Position numbers and translations under genes: made by a program. A stretch of 64,000 nt of DNA from JBBDWK01 sp040902885 (lineage in GTDB: Bacteria > Acidobacteriota > Terriglobia > Bryobacterales > Bryobacteraceae): assembly GCA_040902885.1 (NCBI GenBank), contig JBBDWK010000096.1:1-64000 (forward strand), read 5' to 3'. A model generated the notes under the pieces. That model did not search any database and was not told the origin of the DNA. It saw nothing but the letters and a program-made list of their open reading frames with translations. Of the stretch, positions 48,951 through 57,876 are shown one piece after another. Position 1 is the first letter of the stretch, and the number at the start of each line of letters is the position of its first letter.

Positions 48951-49625
48951 ATGAAAACTAAGATACATCGAGCGGTCATTTCCTGTTTTTTTACCGTGCT
49001 TGGTCTCCAAGCAGCGGATTTCGAGTTTCCAGTATCCCGAGAGAGATTGTGGAAAGACGAGCCTGGGCGGATCAGGATCGATGAATCTGGAGTCGCTTAC
49101 GACTCGACTGACGGAAAGACCCAGCTTCGACTCCCCTTCAAGAACATTCGGGAGGCGGATGTTTCCGATCCGAAGGTGATCAGGCTGGAAACTTACGACA
49201 GACTCAAAGCGCGCCTGGGCAGCCAGCGCGTCCACCGCTTCCGGCTGCGACAAAGAAAACATGGCGAGGATCTGGCGTGGTTTCTGACGTCCAAACTCAA
49301 TAGACCTGTAGTTGGCGCTTATGCCTTACAAAGCGAGGTGCCCTTCAAAGTTTCCGCATATCACCGCCACCGAATTGGCGGGTGTCATGGAGAGATCCAA
49401 ATCGGTCCGGACGGTGTCCGGTTTGCAAGTGAAAAGGAAGGGGACTCCCGAACTTGGCGCTATGACGAAATCGAGACGACCGGGTATCCGGATCCTTTTC
49501 ACTTCCGCGTCACGAGCTTTGCGGAAACCTATACGTTCGAGCTCAAAGAGCGCTTGCCGAAGCAGGCTCATGAAATGGCCTGGAAGGGCGTATACGAGCC
49601 GCGGCGCATTTCAGAAATACCGTAG
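48951..49625 (+). CDS. exported hypothetical protein of the copper operon
   Basis: A 224-residue protein with a signal peptide (about 1-22, ending LGLQAA), then two similar halves of beta strands and charged turns (GRIRIDESGVAYDSTDGK and GEIQIGPDGVRFASEKEG) that look like PH-like or lipocalin-style repeats. No catalytic motif or cysteine cluster. Four bases after the YHS stop, hence the same operon. I do not recognise the family. A role in copper handling is only suggested by position. Confidence 0.65.
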   Translation: MKTKIHRAVISCFFTVLGLQAADFEFPVSRERLWKDEPGRIRIDESGVAYDSTDGKTQLRLPFKNIREADVSDPKVIRLETYDRLKARLGSQRVHRFRLRQRKHGEDLAWFLTSKLNRPVVGAYALQSEVPFKVSAYHRHRIGGCHGEIQIGPDGVRFASEKEGDSRTWRYDEIETTGYPDPFHFRVTSFAETYTFELKERLPKQAHEMAWKGVYEPRRISEIP

Positions 49626-49670
49626 CGGATTTGACGGCTGACGAATGGGCGCATGAAAGGAGGGACTCCG

Positions 49671-49790
49671 ATGTTGGCGTTACAGATGCCAATGGGCGGG
49701 ATGTGCTGGATGTGAATCTTCGGATGGATCATAGGGATCGGTCTGATCATCCTACTCATCGTTGCCATCGTTCGACTGACAAGGCGTTAG
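49671..49790 (+). pseudogene. small single-helix membrane protein with an in-frame TGA
   Basis: AAAGGAGGG (49656-49664) precedes ATG 49671. The frame reads MLALQMPMGGMCWM, then TGA at 49713, then IFGWIIGIGLIILLIVAIVRLTRR and TAG at 49788, 38 codons plus the in-frame TGA. The pattern Met/Gly-rich head, tryptophan, one hydrophobic helix and Arg tail matches small metal-island membrane proteins in which TGG (Trp) stands at the TGA position. Its end overlaps the antisense debranching gene by 35 bases. A lesion, an error or readthrough remain possible. Confidence 0.6.
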
Positions 49791-51768
49791 CTCGTCGAGG
49801 AAGGCCTACGCGATCAGTCGCGAAGACGTCCTCGACCGCCGTCCGCAGCAATTCCGCAACGCTCCACGCCTGGGCGACACACCCTCGCGGCTCGTGGGGA
49901 GCGTCGGCATCGGCGATTTCGGATACCTGGCCGAGCCCCGCCGTGCGCAGATGCTCATGGAATGCGGCCAGCCACTGCGCTGCCTGTGCGCGAGCCGGGT
50001 CGGAGCGGCCGCTCACTTTCACATAGGCCGTGATGAAAGGCCCCATAAGCCAGGGCCACACGGTTCCCTGGTGATAGCTCGAATCGCGGTCCCAGACGCC
50101 GCCTTCGTACCGGGCCCGATACCGAGGGTCGCGCGGCGACAAACTGCGCAGTCCGAGAGGTGTAAGAAGCTCGCGTTCGAGCACGCTGATAACCTGTCTG
50201 GCTCTGTCGTCCGACAGCATTGTGTGAGCCAGGCTGACGGCAAAAACCTGGTTCGGGCGGATGGAGCCGTCGCGCTGGCCGCCGTTCACGACATCGTACA
50301 GACAACCAGCCTCTTCGTTCCAGAACAGGTCGTTGAAGCTGTCTCGCGCCCGGGCGGCAAGTTCCCGGAAGAAGACCTCCGGTCCCGCGTCAAAGAACTC
50401 CCGCGCCAGTTCTTCCATCACCCGAAGCGCGTTGTACCATAGCGCCTGAATCTCGACGGGCTTGCCGTGCCTCGGCGTGACAACCCAGTCTCCCACTTTG
50501 GCATCCATCCACGTCAGTTGAACACCGGACTCGCCGGATGCCAGGAGTCCATCGCTATCGACACGAATTCCGTAGCGGGCGCCGCGCAGATGCCAGTCGA
50601 TGACTTCCTTCAGCTTGTCGTACAGGTGGTCTTTGACGAAGGCGACATCGCCTGTATGCTCCACAAGAGCCCGAATCGCTTCAAAGAACCACAGGGTGGC
50701 ATCTACGGCGTTGTATTCCGGCGTCTCGCCGGCCTCCGGGAAGCGGTTCGGCAGCATTCCCCGGTCGAGGCTGTTGGCAAAGGCGAGCAGGATGCTCCTG
50801 GCCACTTCCCCGCGCCCGGTTACGAGAGTCAGTCCTGGAATAGCGATCATCGTGTCGCGCCCCCAGTCGCTGAACCAGTGATAGCCCGCAATGATCGTTT
50901 TCAGGTCTCCGCGCTTGACGATGAATTGGTCGGCGGCGGCAACCAGGGCTTGAACGAGCGGCTCCGCGGATGGCGATCTAGCCACCACCTCGGCGCGGCG
51001 TTGGACTTCCGATCGGCGAAGTTCGGCGGCCTGCGCGGCATCCCGCCGCTCGGTGGACGCGATGATCGTGGCGGCGCCTCCGTTGAACCGGGCGACGAAT
51101 GGATTGAACAGGTCTTCGCGATAGTCGAGACCGCGCTCCTGCTCGGCGCCGTATTCGAAGTTCTCGTACCAGTGACCGGTAAGGTCCAGTTCGGAGGCGT
51201 CGTGAGCGAAATGAAGCGAAGGCAGGCTCCGGTACGGTGTGACAACGGCCCGGCCGGCAGTCACATCGACCGCGGGATTCAGCGCGTTGTTGCGATGCGT
51301 CGTCGAATGATAGTCGCGGCATGCGATGAGCGGGCGCACTTCGAGGATTCCTTCGCCTCGCAGCTCATACTCGACTATCGTCGTGTTCTCGCCATGAACC
51401 ATGAACACCCGCTTCTCGATCTCGATGCCATCTACCTGGTACGTGAAGGTCGGAAACGGATCGAGCCGGAACTCCTTCAGATATTGGTAGCCCCCCGGGT
51501 GAATCACGCCCGGGTAGCGGTTGGCGGACAGATCGAATCGTCGTCCACCAACCACGAGCGTCTCTTCAAGCTTGGAAAGCAACAGCAAGCGGCCGACCGG
51601 CGGCTTCATGGCAGCGGTGAGTAAGCCGTGGTAACGCCGGGTGTTGAGGCCGATGATGGTGGAGGCCGCGAAGCCGCCCAGTCCGTTCGTCTCCAGCCAC
51701 TCGCGCTTTAGGCTGGCATCCAAGTTCCCGCAGGCTTCCCGATCGAATCGAATGATACCGATCTTCAT
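49756..51768 (-). CDS. amylo-alpha-1,6-glucosidase (glycogen debranching, GH133)
   Basis: A 670-residue enzyme with the archaeal/bacterial debranching N-terminal domain (WLETNGLGGFAASTIIGLNTRRYHGLL, about residues 24-50) and the (alpha/alpha)6 GH133 catalytic domain: SDWGRDTMIAIPGL near 297, AVDATLWFFEA near 346, GVQLTWMDAKVGDWVV near 418, and GTVWPWLMGPF near 583. It removes alpha-1,6-linked glucose from glycogen. The GH15 enzyme at 31.8 kb could act on the same alpha-glucans. Unlinked to the copper operon, which it converges with. Confidence 0.92.
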   Translation of the reverse strand: MKIGIIRFDREACGNLDASLKREWLETNGLGGFAASTIIGLNTRRYHGLLTAAMKPPVGRLLLLSKLEETLVVGGRRFDLSANRYPGVIHPGGYQYLKEFRLDPFPTFTYQVDGIEIEKRVFMVHGENTTIVEYELRGEGILEVRPLIACRDYHSTTHRNNALNPAVDVTAGRAVVTPYRSLPSLHFAHDASELDLTGHWYENFEYGAEQERGLDYREDLFNPFVARFNGGAATIIASTERRDAAQAAELRRSEVQRRAEVVARSPSAEPLVQALVAAADQFIVKRGDLKTIIAGYHWFSDWGRDTMIAIPGLTLVTGRGEVARSILLAFANSLDRGMLPNRFPEAGETPEYNAVDATLWFFEAIRALVEHTGDVAFVKDHLYDKLKEVIDWHLRGARYGIRVDSDGLLASGESGVQLTWMDAKVGDWVVTPRHGKPVEIQALWYNALRVMEELAREFFDAGPEVFFRELAARARDSFNDLFWNEEAGCLYDVVNGGQRDGSIRPNQVFAVSLAHTMLSDDRARQVISVLERELLTPLGLRSLSPRDPRYRARYEGGVWDRDSSYHQGTVWPWLMGPFITAYVKVSGRSDPARAQAAQWLAAFHEHLRTAGLGQVSEIADADAPHEPRGCVAQAWSVAELLRTAVEDVFATDRVGLPRRANALSVERWQR

Positions 51769-51857
51769 CTCATGTTTCGCTCTGTTGCATCCCCAGAGAG
51801 TGGTGACGATCGCTTCAGCCGCTGACGACCACGCAACCCGGAACTCCGGGTATAGCG

Positions 51858-51950
51858 TCAGGCCGCCGCAGTAAAGCGCACCGCAATCGCTGGCCCGATT
51901 CCGGACGGCGTGCCGGTGATGAGAATGTTCTTTCCCTGGAGTTTCAGCAT
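51858..51950 (-). pseudogene. N-terminal remnant of a short-chain dehydrogenase
   Basis: From ATG 51950 the minus strand reads MLKLQGKNILITGTPSGIG and then PAIAVRFTAAA before TGA, 30 residues. The NAD-binding TGxxxGIG start of an SDR is clear, and the rest of a 250-residue enzyme is missing. The remaining bases between the debranching gene and the WYL-like gene show no other gene. Confidence 0.65.
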
Positions 51951-51971
51951 AATCTCGTCGTTCCTTCCGGT

Positions 51972-52337
51972 CTACTCGAACGAATCGTGCCGGTCCTTAC
52001 CGGCCGGTTTTACTCTGATAAAAAGCTTGTCCCACTTGTGATGTTTGCCCGAGGGGGTGGGGCGCCCGCCCGGAAAGGTTTGATTCAGCAGATGGATGTC
52101 GGAAATCAGCTCCGCCTCCATCCATCGCCAATTGGGAAGCCTGCCACTGCTCGAGCCGCCCACTTGATACGCCAAAAGCTTGACGGTGCCGTTGTGGACC
52201 CCATAATCGTGCGGTTCGACAATCCGGTCTTTGTTTCGATAGAGAAGCCGGATCAGGCGTCTGTGCTCGATGGCCGTTCGGAGCAATTCATCGAGATTCG
52301 ATTCGGGGGTTTGCATGCAGGGGCGTCTTGCCGTCAA
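51972..52337 (-). CDS. WYL-like ligand-binding domain protein
   Basis: A 121-residue soluble protein. LLRTAIEHRRLIRLLYRNKDRIVEPH (residues about 18-43) followed by GTVKLLAYQVGG resembles the WYL domain of transcriptional regulators, but no HTH is present. Conserved-looking features include GRLPNWRWMEAELISDI and FPGGRPTPSGKHHKWD. Its start overlaps the nuoN stop region by 4 bases (52334-52337), so it is probably the last gene of the nuo transcript. Function unknown. Confidence 0.7.
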   Translation of the reverse strand: MTARRPCMQTPESNLDELLRTAIEHRRLIRLLYRNKDRIVEPHDYGVHNGTVKLLAYQVGGSSSGRLPNWRWMEAELISDIHLLNQTFPGGRPTPSGKHHKWDKLFIRVKPAGKDRHDSFE

Positions 52338-53755
52338 GCGATCAACTGCGACAACGCAGCCCGGATCGCATTCAGCAGCGGCGCCGGGTAGATCCCGAAC
52401 CAGAGCAGAAATGCGGTCGCGGCTGTCAGAACCACGCCGGCCGGCATGGCCGTACGCGGCTCACTGATCTCGGCTGCGCTGCCGCACATTGCCGCTACGA
52501 TTCGCAGGTAGTAAAAGATGCCGACGCCGCTGGTGATCGCGAGGATGACAATTAGAGCCCAAAGCGTGGACGACGCGCCCGCCGAGACGACGTAGAACTT
52601 CCCGATGAATCCAGCTGTCAAGGGAATACCCGCCAGCGAGAGCAGCATCGCGGTGAAGACTCCCGCAAGCGCCGGCCGCCGCCAGAACAGGCCGCGATAG
52701 TCTTCCAGGGTCTCCGCCTCGCTCTCCGCGCTCGACAGCACGGAAACGATCCCGAACGCTCCGAGCGTGCTGACGAGATAGGCGACGAGATAGAACATGG
52801 CAGCCTGCATGGCAAGCTCACCGCTTGCGAGGAATGCGACCAGCAGATAACCCATGTGCGCGATCGACGAGTACGCCAGAATGCGCTTTACGTTGGTCTG
52901 CAGAAGCGCCAGGAGATTGCCGGCGATCATGGACGAGATCGCGATGATGGAAAAGATCAGGAACACCGCACCGGCATGCCGCGCTCCGGAGGCGAAATAG
53001 TAGCGCAGCAGAAGCGCGAACATTGCGCCCTTGGAAACCGTAGCGATATACGCGGCGATGGGAGCAGGCGCGCCTTGATAAACATCCGGCGTCCACATGT
53101 GGAAGGGCACTACGGCCAGCTTGAAGCCAATGCCCGTGACAATCAGGATCAATCCTGGAACGAATAATATATCGTCGGCGCCGGCGGCAAGCATTCCGGT
53201 CAAATCCATTGTGCCGGCGGCCGCGTAAACGAGCGCCATACCGAACAGCAGGAATGCGGCTGACGAGGCGGCCAGGATCAAGTACTTGATGCCCGCTTCC
53301 AGTGAAACCCTGCGTGCGGGCAGGTAAGCGATCAGCGCGTAAAGTGAGACGGTGAGAATCTCGAGCCCGAGAAAAAAGGAAGCCAGGTGGCTGCTTGCCG
53401 CCAGGACCATGGCCCCGAGCGTGCCTGTGAGCAGGAGAACGTAAAACTCTTCCCGCCGTCCGGCGCGCATTTCGAGATAGCCATATCCGAGCAGCGCGAC
53501 TGCCGCCGTCGCGCCTATCAGAAGCGCCATAAAGAAAAGGGCATAGCCGTCGACGATCAGTAGCGCCGTCACGCGGCGCGGCGCGGCGGCCGCTGCTATC
53601 CACAAGCAGCCGAAAGCTCCGGCGAGCGCCGCCACCGTCAAGCCGGCCACCAGCACATGACTGCGCCGGATAGCTATCGCGAGCATGGCCGCCACGCTGC
53701 CGCCGGCGACAAACAACAGCGGCAACAGCGCAATCAGATCGGCAGCGCCAATCAT
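52334..53755 (-). CDS. nuoN: NADH-quinone oxidoreductase subunit N
   Basis: A 473-residue antiporter-like membrane subunit with about 14 helices. The conserved lysines and helix-break segments of the pump are visible in VVPFHMWTPDVYQGAPAPIAAY (about residue 215) and in the later LQTNVKRILAYSSIAHMGY. It moves protons across the membrane as the innermost antiporter of Complex I. nuoM lies directly upstream with no gap. Confidence 0.94.
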   Translation of the reverse strand: MIGAADLIALLPLLFVAGGSVAAMLAIAIRRSHVLVAGLTVAALAGAFGCLWIAAAAAPRRVTALLIVDGYALFFMALLIGATAAVALLGYGYLEMRAGRREEFYVLLLTGTLGAMVLAASSHLASFFLGLEILTVSLYALIAYLPARRVSLEAGIKYLILAASSAAFLLFGMALVYAAAGTMDLTGMLAAGADDILFVPGLILIVTGIGFKLAVVPFHMWTPDVYQGAPAPIAAYIATVSKGAMFALLLRYYFASGARHAGAVFLIFSIIAISSMIAGNLLALLQTNVKRILAYSSIAHMGYLLVAFLASGELAMQAAMFYLVAYLVSTLGAFGIVSVLSSAESEAETLEDYRGLFWRRPALAGVFTAMLLSLAGIPLTAGFIGKFYVVSAGASSTLWALIVILAITSGVGIFYYLRIVAAMCGSAAEISEPRTAMPAGVVLTAATAFLLWFGIYPAPLLNAIRAALSQLIA

Positions 53756-55219
53756 CTATATTCCTCGCAAGAAAGGACTGAATGTGTCGAGTACGGGTTG
53801 CGGATTCAGTCCCAGCCACAGCAGGCTTGCCATCATGGCGCCCGCGATGAGCGCCTCACGGCGATTCAGATCCGGCAGCGCCCAGCGGTGACGATTTGGA
53901 CCGTGGAAAGCCCCTTGCGCGATTTTCAACGCATAAAGCGTGGCGGCGACGATGCCTATGGCGGCGGCTGTTGTCAGTCCGCGACTCGCCGGATACGTTC
54001 CGAATAGAACCAGGAACTCTCCCACGAAATCTCCCATGCCGGGCAGGCCTAACGAAGCGAGCGCGAAGAAAAGCCCAACCCCGCTCAAGACCGGGATGGT
54101 GGACCAGAGGCCGCCCATCCGGTCCAGTTCGCGTGTATGCATGCGATCTTGAAGCGCACCGGCGACAAAAAACAACGCGCCTGTGCTGATGCCGTGGCAA
54201 ATCATTGTCATAACCGCGCCTTGCAGCGCGAGCCGGTTCCAGACGAAGATGCCCAACACGACGAAGCCTAGATGGCTGACGCTGGTGTAGGCGACGAGCC
54301 GCTTCAGATCGGTCTGCCCGAACGCCAGGATGGCTCCATACAGAATTCCGATTACACCGAGCGTCATAGCGACCGGCGCGAACTCTCGCGCCGCATCGGG
54401 GAATAGGGGCACCACAAAGCGGAGCATGCCGTATCCGCCTGTTTTGAGCAGGAGTCCGGCAAGTATGATGCTGCCCGCGGTGGGCGCTTCGGTGTGGGCA
54501 TCGGGCAGCCAGGTGTGCAGCGGGAAAACGGGCAGCTTCACGGCGAAGGCGATGAAGAAGCCCAGCATGATCCACATCTGCGAGCCCGGGCCAAGCGGAG
54601 CGCCGAGTAACTGCATGTAGTCGAAGGTATAAACGCCGGTGGCTTGCCCATGCCGGAAGTACAACGCCAGGATCGCGATCAGCATCAGCAGTCCGCTGAG
54701 CTGGGTATAGAGGAAGAACTTGATGGCGGCGTAAAGGCGCCGCTCGTGTCCCCAGATCGCGATGAGGAAATACATGGGTACCAGCATCAGCTCCCATGCG
54801 AAGTAAAAGGCAAACAGGTCGACGGCGACGAATACGCTCACGACACCCGCCAGCACCCACAACACATTGAAATGGAAAAATCCGACGCGATGCCGAATCT
54901 CGGACCAGGAGGCTAATACGGCCATGATCCCGAGAAAGAAGGTGAGTACAACCAGCAGCAGACTGAGCCCATCCATCGCCAGATGCAAGCGAATCCCGGC
55001 CTGGGGTATCCATGAGAAATCCACTTGCTCGATCCAGGCCATCGTGCCGGTTAAATCGGCGCGGCCGTAGTTTCGAATCCAGATTTGGACCGCGAGAACG
55101 AAATCGATAGAGACTGCGGTCAAGGCGATCCATTTCGGCCATAAAGAGCTCCATCGCCCGGCCATCCCGGCCAACAGGCCTGCTAACAATAAAATGGCGA
55201 TGAGCCAGATCAAAATCAT
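53756..55219 (-). CDS. nuoM: NADH-quinone oxidoreductase subunit M
   Basis: A 488-residue antiporter-like subunit. Key segments are the AFYFAWELMLVPMYFLI helix with the conserved glutamate (about residue 123), KLPVFPLHTWLPDAHTEAPTAGS with the broken-helix lysine (about 210) and TDLKRLVAYTSVSHLGF (about 285). ATG 55219 with ATGA overlap to nuoL is chosen; an in-frame start at 55279 would run back into nuoL. Confidence 0.94.
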   Translation of the reverse strand: MILIWLIAILLLAGLLAGMAGRWSSLWPKWIALTAVSIDFVLAVQIWIRNYGRADLTGTMAWIEQVDFSWIPQAGIRLHLAMDGLSLLLVVLTFFLGIMAVLASWSEIRHRVGFFHFNVLWVLAGVVSVFVAVDLFAFYFAWELMLVPMYFLIAIWGHERRLYAAIKFFLYTQLSGLLMLIAILALYFRHGQATGVYTFDYMQLLGAPLGPGSQMWIMLGFFIAFAVKLPVFPLHTWLPDAHTEAPTAGSIILAGLLLKTGGYGMLRFVVPLFPDAAREFAPVAMTLGVIGILYGAILAFGQTDLKRLVAYTSVSHLGFVVLGIFVWNRLALQGAVMTMICHGISTGALFFVAGALQDRMHTRELDRMGGLWSTIPVLSGVGLFFALASLGLPGMGDFVGEFLVLFGTYPASRGLTTAAAIGIVAATLYALKIAQGAFHGPNRHRWALPDLNRREALIAGAMMASLLWLGLNPQPVLDTFSPFLRGI

Positions 55220-57051
55220 AAGAACAATGCGATCGCGACGAACACCAATGATCCCGCGGCGATGCCCGCGGCATACCACCGCAATTGTCCAGTTTGGGTA
55301 TCGCTGAGCGCACGGTTCGCCGCCGCACTCAAGTCGGCCAGACCCGAAGATATGGAATCAATGAAATCCCGCTTACCGGCGTCTGCCAGCCAGACAACGG
55401 GGCGCACGAATACTCTGTCATATAGCCAATCGAACCCCCAGCCGGCATGCCAGAGCCGGCCGAGAGCGTTTGCCGCCGGATTGCGAGCGATGGCCTGTGC
55501 CACATCAGGCCGGCGAATGAAAAACAGATATGCGAAGCAGAGACCAACGGCAAATGCGATTGCAGCCGCCATGCCTGACGCGACTTCGGCGGTATGGGAT
55601 TCACTCGCAACAGGCAGCGCCGTGCGCAAGAAGTCCGGCACATTCGCAAATCCGCCGACGATGGACAGAAGGGCCAGCACGAGAATTGGAATTCGAATCG
55701 CCGCGCCGAATGTCCTTGTCACGGGGGTACGCATATCGCCAAAGAAGACGAGCGCGATCAAACGATAGGTATAGAACGAGGTAAGAAGAACGCCAAGGAT
55801 TCCCACCGTCCATAGCCTGGCAGACGCATTCAGCGTTTGCGCGAGAATGAGGTCTTTGCTATAAAATCCGGCCGTGATTAGCGGCAGCCCAGCCAGCGCC
55901 GAGCCGCCGATGAGAAACGGCCAGTAGGCGATGGGTAGCGCCCTCCGCAAGCCGCCCATGCGGTGGATGTTGTGCTCGTGATGCAGCGCTTCGATCACAA
56001 CGCCTGCCGCCAGGAACAGGAGGGCCTTGAAGAACGCGTGGGTCATGAAATGGAAAATCGCCGCCGACCACGCGCCGACGCCGAGCGCGAGAAACATGTA
56101 GCCGATCTGGCTCATTGTCGAGTAGGCCAGGACACGTTTGATGTCTGACTGGGTCATGGCACTGAATCCAGCCATGAGCATCGTCGCTGTGCCGAGGATG
56201 GCCACCGCCGATTGGATTGGCGGCGCGAGCAGGAACAGCATGTGTGTGCGGGCGATGAGATACACGCCGGCCGTCACCATGGTTGCGGCGTGGATCAGAG
56301 CACTTGTCGGCGTCGGACCCGCCATGGCATCGGGAAGCCAGGTCTGGAGTGGAAGCTGAGCGGATTTCCCCACCGCGCCGCCGAGCAGCAGCGCCGAAGC
56401 CGCAATTGCAATACCGGAGCCAACGGACCACTGACCGCCTGCCCGCCGCATGGCCTCTTGAATATCAAGCGTCCCCAAACTGCTGAATATAAGAAAGAGT
56501 CCGAGCGCCATTGCTGTATCGCCCACGCGGGTGACGATGAACGCTTTTCGCGCGGCGGCGCCATTATTCGGATCTTGATACCAGAAACCGATGAGCAGGA
56601 AGCTGCACAGGCCGACGCCTTCCCAGCCCAGGTACAGCAGCAGCAGATTGTTCGCGAGGACCAACGTCACCATCGACGCCACGAACAAGTTCATATAGGC
56701 AAAGAACCGGCTGTATCCCTCGAGCCCCCGCATGAATTCAACGGAGTAGATATGGATGAGGAGGCTCACAAACGTGATCACGACGGTCATCAGCACGGAA
56801 AGGGCGTCCAGATAGAAAGCGATTTCCGGGCGGAATCCGTCCACGTGGATCCAGGTCCACAGTACCTGAGTCACCGGGGTTTGCATTTGCAGGAACTGCG
56901 AGGCTACGGCGATCGCAATGGCAGTGGAGCCGGCGATTGAGCCGACGCCCAGAGCCGCAACGGCTCTTGCCGGCAGCCGCGAACCGAGCGTCGCCAGAAT
57001 CGCGAAGCTGGCCAGCGGGATCGCGGGAATGAGCCAGATCAGCCCGAACAT
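55216..57051 (-). CDS. nuoL: NADH-quinone oxidoreductase subunit L
   Basis: A 611-residue distal antiporter subunit with about 16 helices including the long lateral helix region toward the C-terminus. Markers: YLGWEGVGLCSFLLIGFWY (about residue 123), KSAQLPLQTWLPDAMAGPTPTSALIHAATMV (split by helices, about 210-240) and SDIKRVLAYSTMSQIGYMFLA (about 300). It follows nuoK by one base. Confidence 0.95.
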   Translation of the reverse strand: MFGLIWLIPAIPLASFAILATLGSRLPARAVAALGVGSIAGSTAIAIAVASQFLQMQTPVTQVLWTWIHVDGFRPEIAFYLDALSVLMTVVITFVSLLIHIYSVEFMRGLEGYSRFFAYMNLFVASMVTLVLANNLLLLYLGWEGVGLCSFLLIGFWYQDPNNGAAARKAFIVTRVGDTAMALGLFLIFSSLGTLDIQEAMRRAGGQWSVGSGIAIAASALLLGGAVGKSAQLPLQTWLPDAMAGPTPTSALIHAATMVTAGVYLIARTHMLFLLAPPIQSAVAILGTATMLMAGFSAMTQSDIKRVLAYSTMSQIGYMFLALGVGAWSAAIFHFMTHAFFKALLFLAAGVVIEALHHEHNIHRMGGLRRALPIAYWPFLIGGSALAGLPLITAGFYSKDLILAQTLNASARLWTVGILGVLLTSFYTYRLIALVFFGDMRTPVTRTFGAAIRIPILVLALLSIVGGFANVPDFLRTALPVASESHTAEVASGMAAAIAFAVGLCFAYLFFIRRPDVAQAIARNPAANALGRLWHAGWGFDWLYDRVFVRPVVWLADAGKRDFIDSISSGLADLSAAANRALSDTQTGQLRWYAAGIAAGSLVFVAIALFL

Positions 57052-57052
57052 T

Positions 57053-57361
57053 TCAGCCTTTCATCTCACTGGCGGCGTCGGCATCGAGCGATTTGTGCCG
57101 GTGATACAACTGAAGAATCAGAGCCAGTCCGACGGATACTTCGGCCGCCGCCATGGTGAGGATGAAGAGGAACATCACCTGTCCGTCCGCCTGCCCCCAC
57201 TGCGAACCGGCGACGACGAACGCCAGTCCCGCGGCGTTCAGCATCACCTCAACGGACATCAGCATGAAGATCACGTTCCTGCGTGCCAGCAGGCCGGCCA
57301 ACCCCATCGCGAACAAGATCCCTGCCAACAGCAGTCCGTCGCGCATCGGCATGAATGTCAT
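57053..57361 (-). CDS. nuoK: NADH-quinone oxidoreductase subunit K
   Basis: A 102-residue three-helix membrane subunit. The conserved glutamates lie in MLMSVEVMLNAAG (about residue 37) and in TMAAAEVSVGLAL (about 72), both needed for proton transfer in the family. The start ATG at 57361 falls inside the extended nuoJ frame, an arrangement discussed under nuoJ. Confidence 0.94.
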   Translation of the reverse strand: MTFMPMRDGLLLAGILFAMGLAGLLARRNVIFMLMSVEVMLNAAGLAFVVAGSQWGQADGQVMFLFILTMAAAEVSVGLALILQLYHRHKSLDADAASEMKG

Positions 57362-57869
57362 CTCTGGTCTCCACTTGTGAACCGGGCCCCGAGCTCAGGT
57401 GATAGGCCCCGACAAGTCCCGCCATAAGCAGTATCGATGCCAATTCCACACCGATCAGGTAGGGCCCGAACAGTGCGACACCGACCTGTTTGGGGCCGAC
57501 GACGTGCATCGGACCCTCCGGCGGAACGCCGCGATGAAACAGATAGCCCATTTCCACGATGAGGATTGCCGACAGAATCGCCGGCCCAATCCAGATTCCG
57601 GGCGTGAGGAGCTGCCGTTCCATCTCGATTGCCGGCGGCCCCAGATTCATCATCATCACGACAAATACGAACAGCACCATGATCGCGCCCGCATAGACGA
57701 TCACCTCCAGCGTGGCCACGAATGGAGCGCCTACGCAGAAGAAAACGAGCGCGACCGACAAGAGTGAAACGATCAGATACAGCAGTGCGTGAACGGCGTT
57801 TAGCCGGGTGATCGCGAGGAAGGTGGCGACTATCGCCACCGCGCCCGCAATATAGAACGGCAACTGCAT
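57249..57869 (-). CDS. nuoJ: NADH-quinone oxidoreductase subunit J, 3' end probably frameshifted
   Basis: A membrane subunit with five helices and the conserved VIVYAGAIMVLFVFVVMM helix (about residues 55-75). As assembled it is 206 residues, and the last 38 (after the first SQ of GPGSQVETR) are nonsense read out of frame through the start of nuoK (113-base overlap). In the neighbouring frame the sequence after AYHL reads LGARFTSGDQR and stops with TGA that overlaps the nuoK ATG by 4 bases, the spacing used elsewhere in this operon. A one-base deletion near 57400 would explain this. Confidence 0.88.
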   Translation of the reverse strand: MQLPFYIAGAVAIVATFLAITRLNAVHALLYLIVSLLSVALVFFCVGAPFVATLEVIVYAGAIMVLFVFVVMMMNLGPPAIEMERQLLTPGIWIGPAILSAILIVEMGYLFHRGVPPEGPMHVVGPKQVGVALFGPYLIGVELASILLMAGLVGAYHLSSGPGSQVETRDDIHADARRTAVGRDLVRDGVGRPAGTQERDLHADVR

Positions 57870-57876
57870 GCTTCAC

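Noticed and set aside
41948..49790. Copper operon as part of a mobile island
   Set aside because: Base composition is somewhat lower than around it, but there are no transposase, integrase, direct repeats or tRNA boundary, so transfer is not supported strongly enough.
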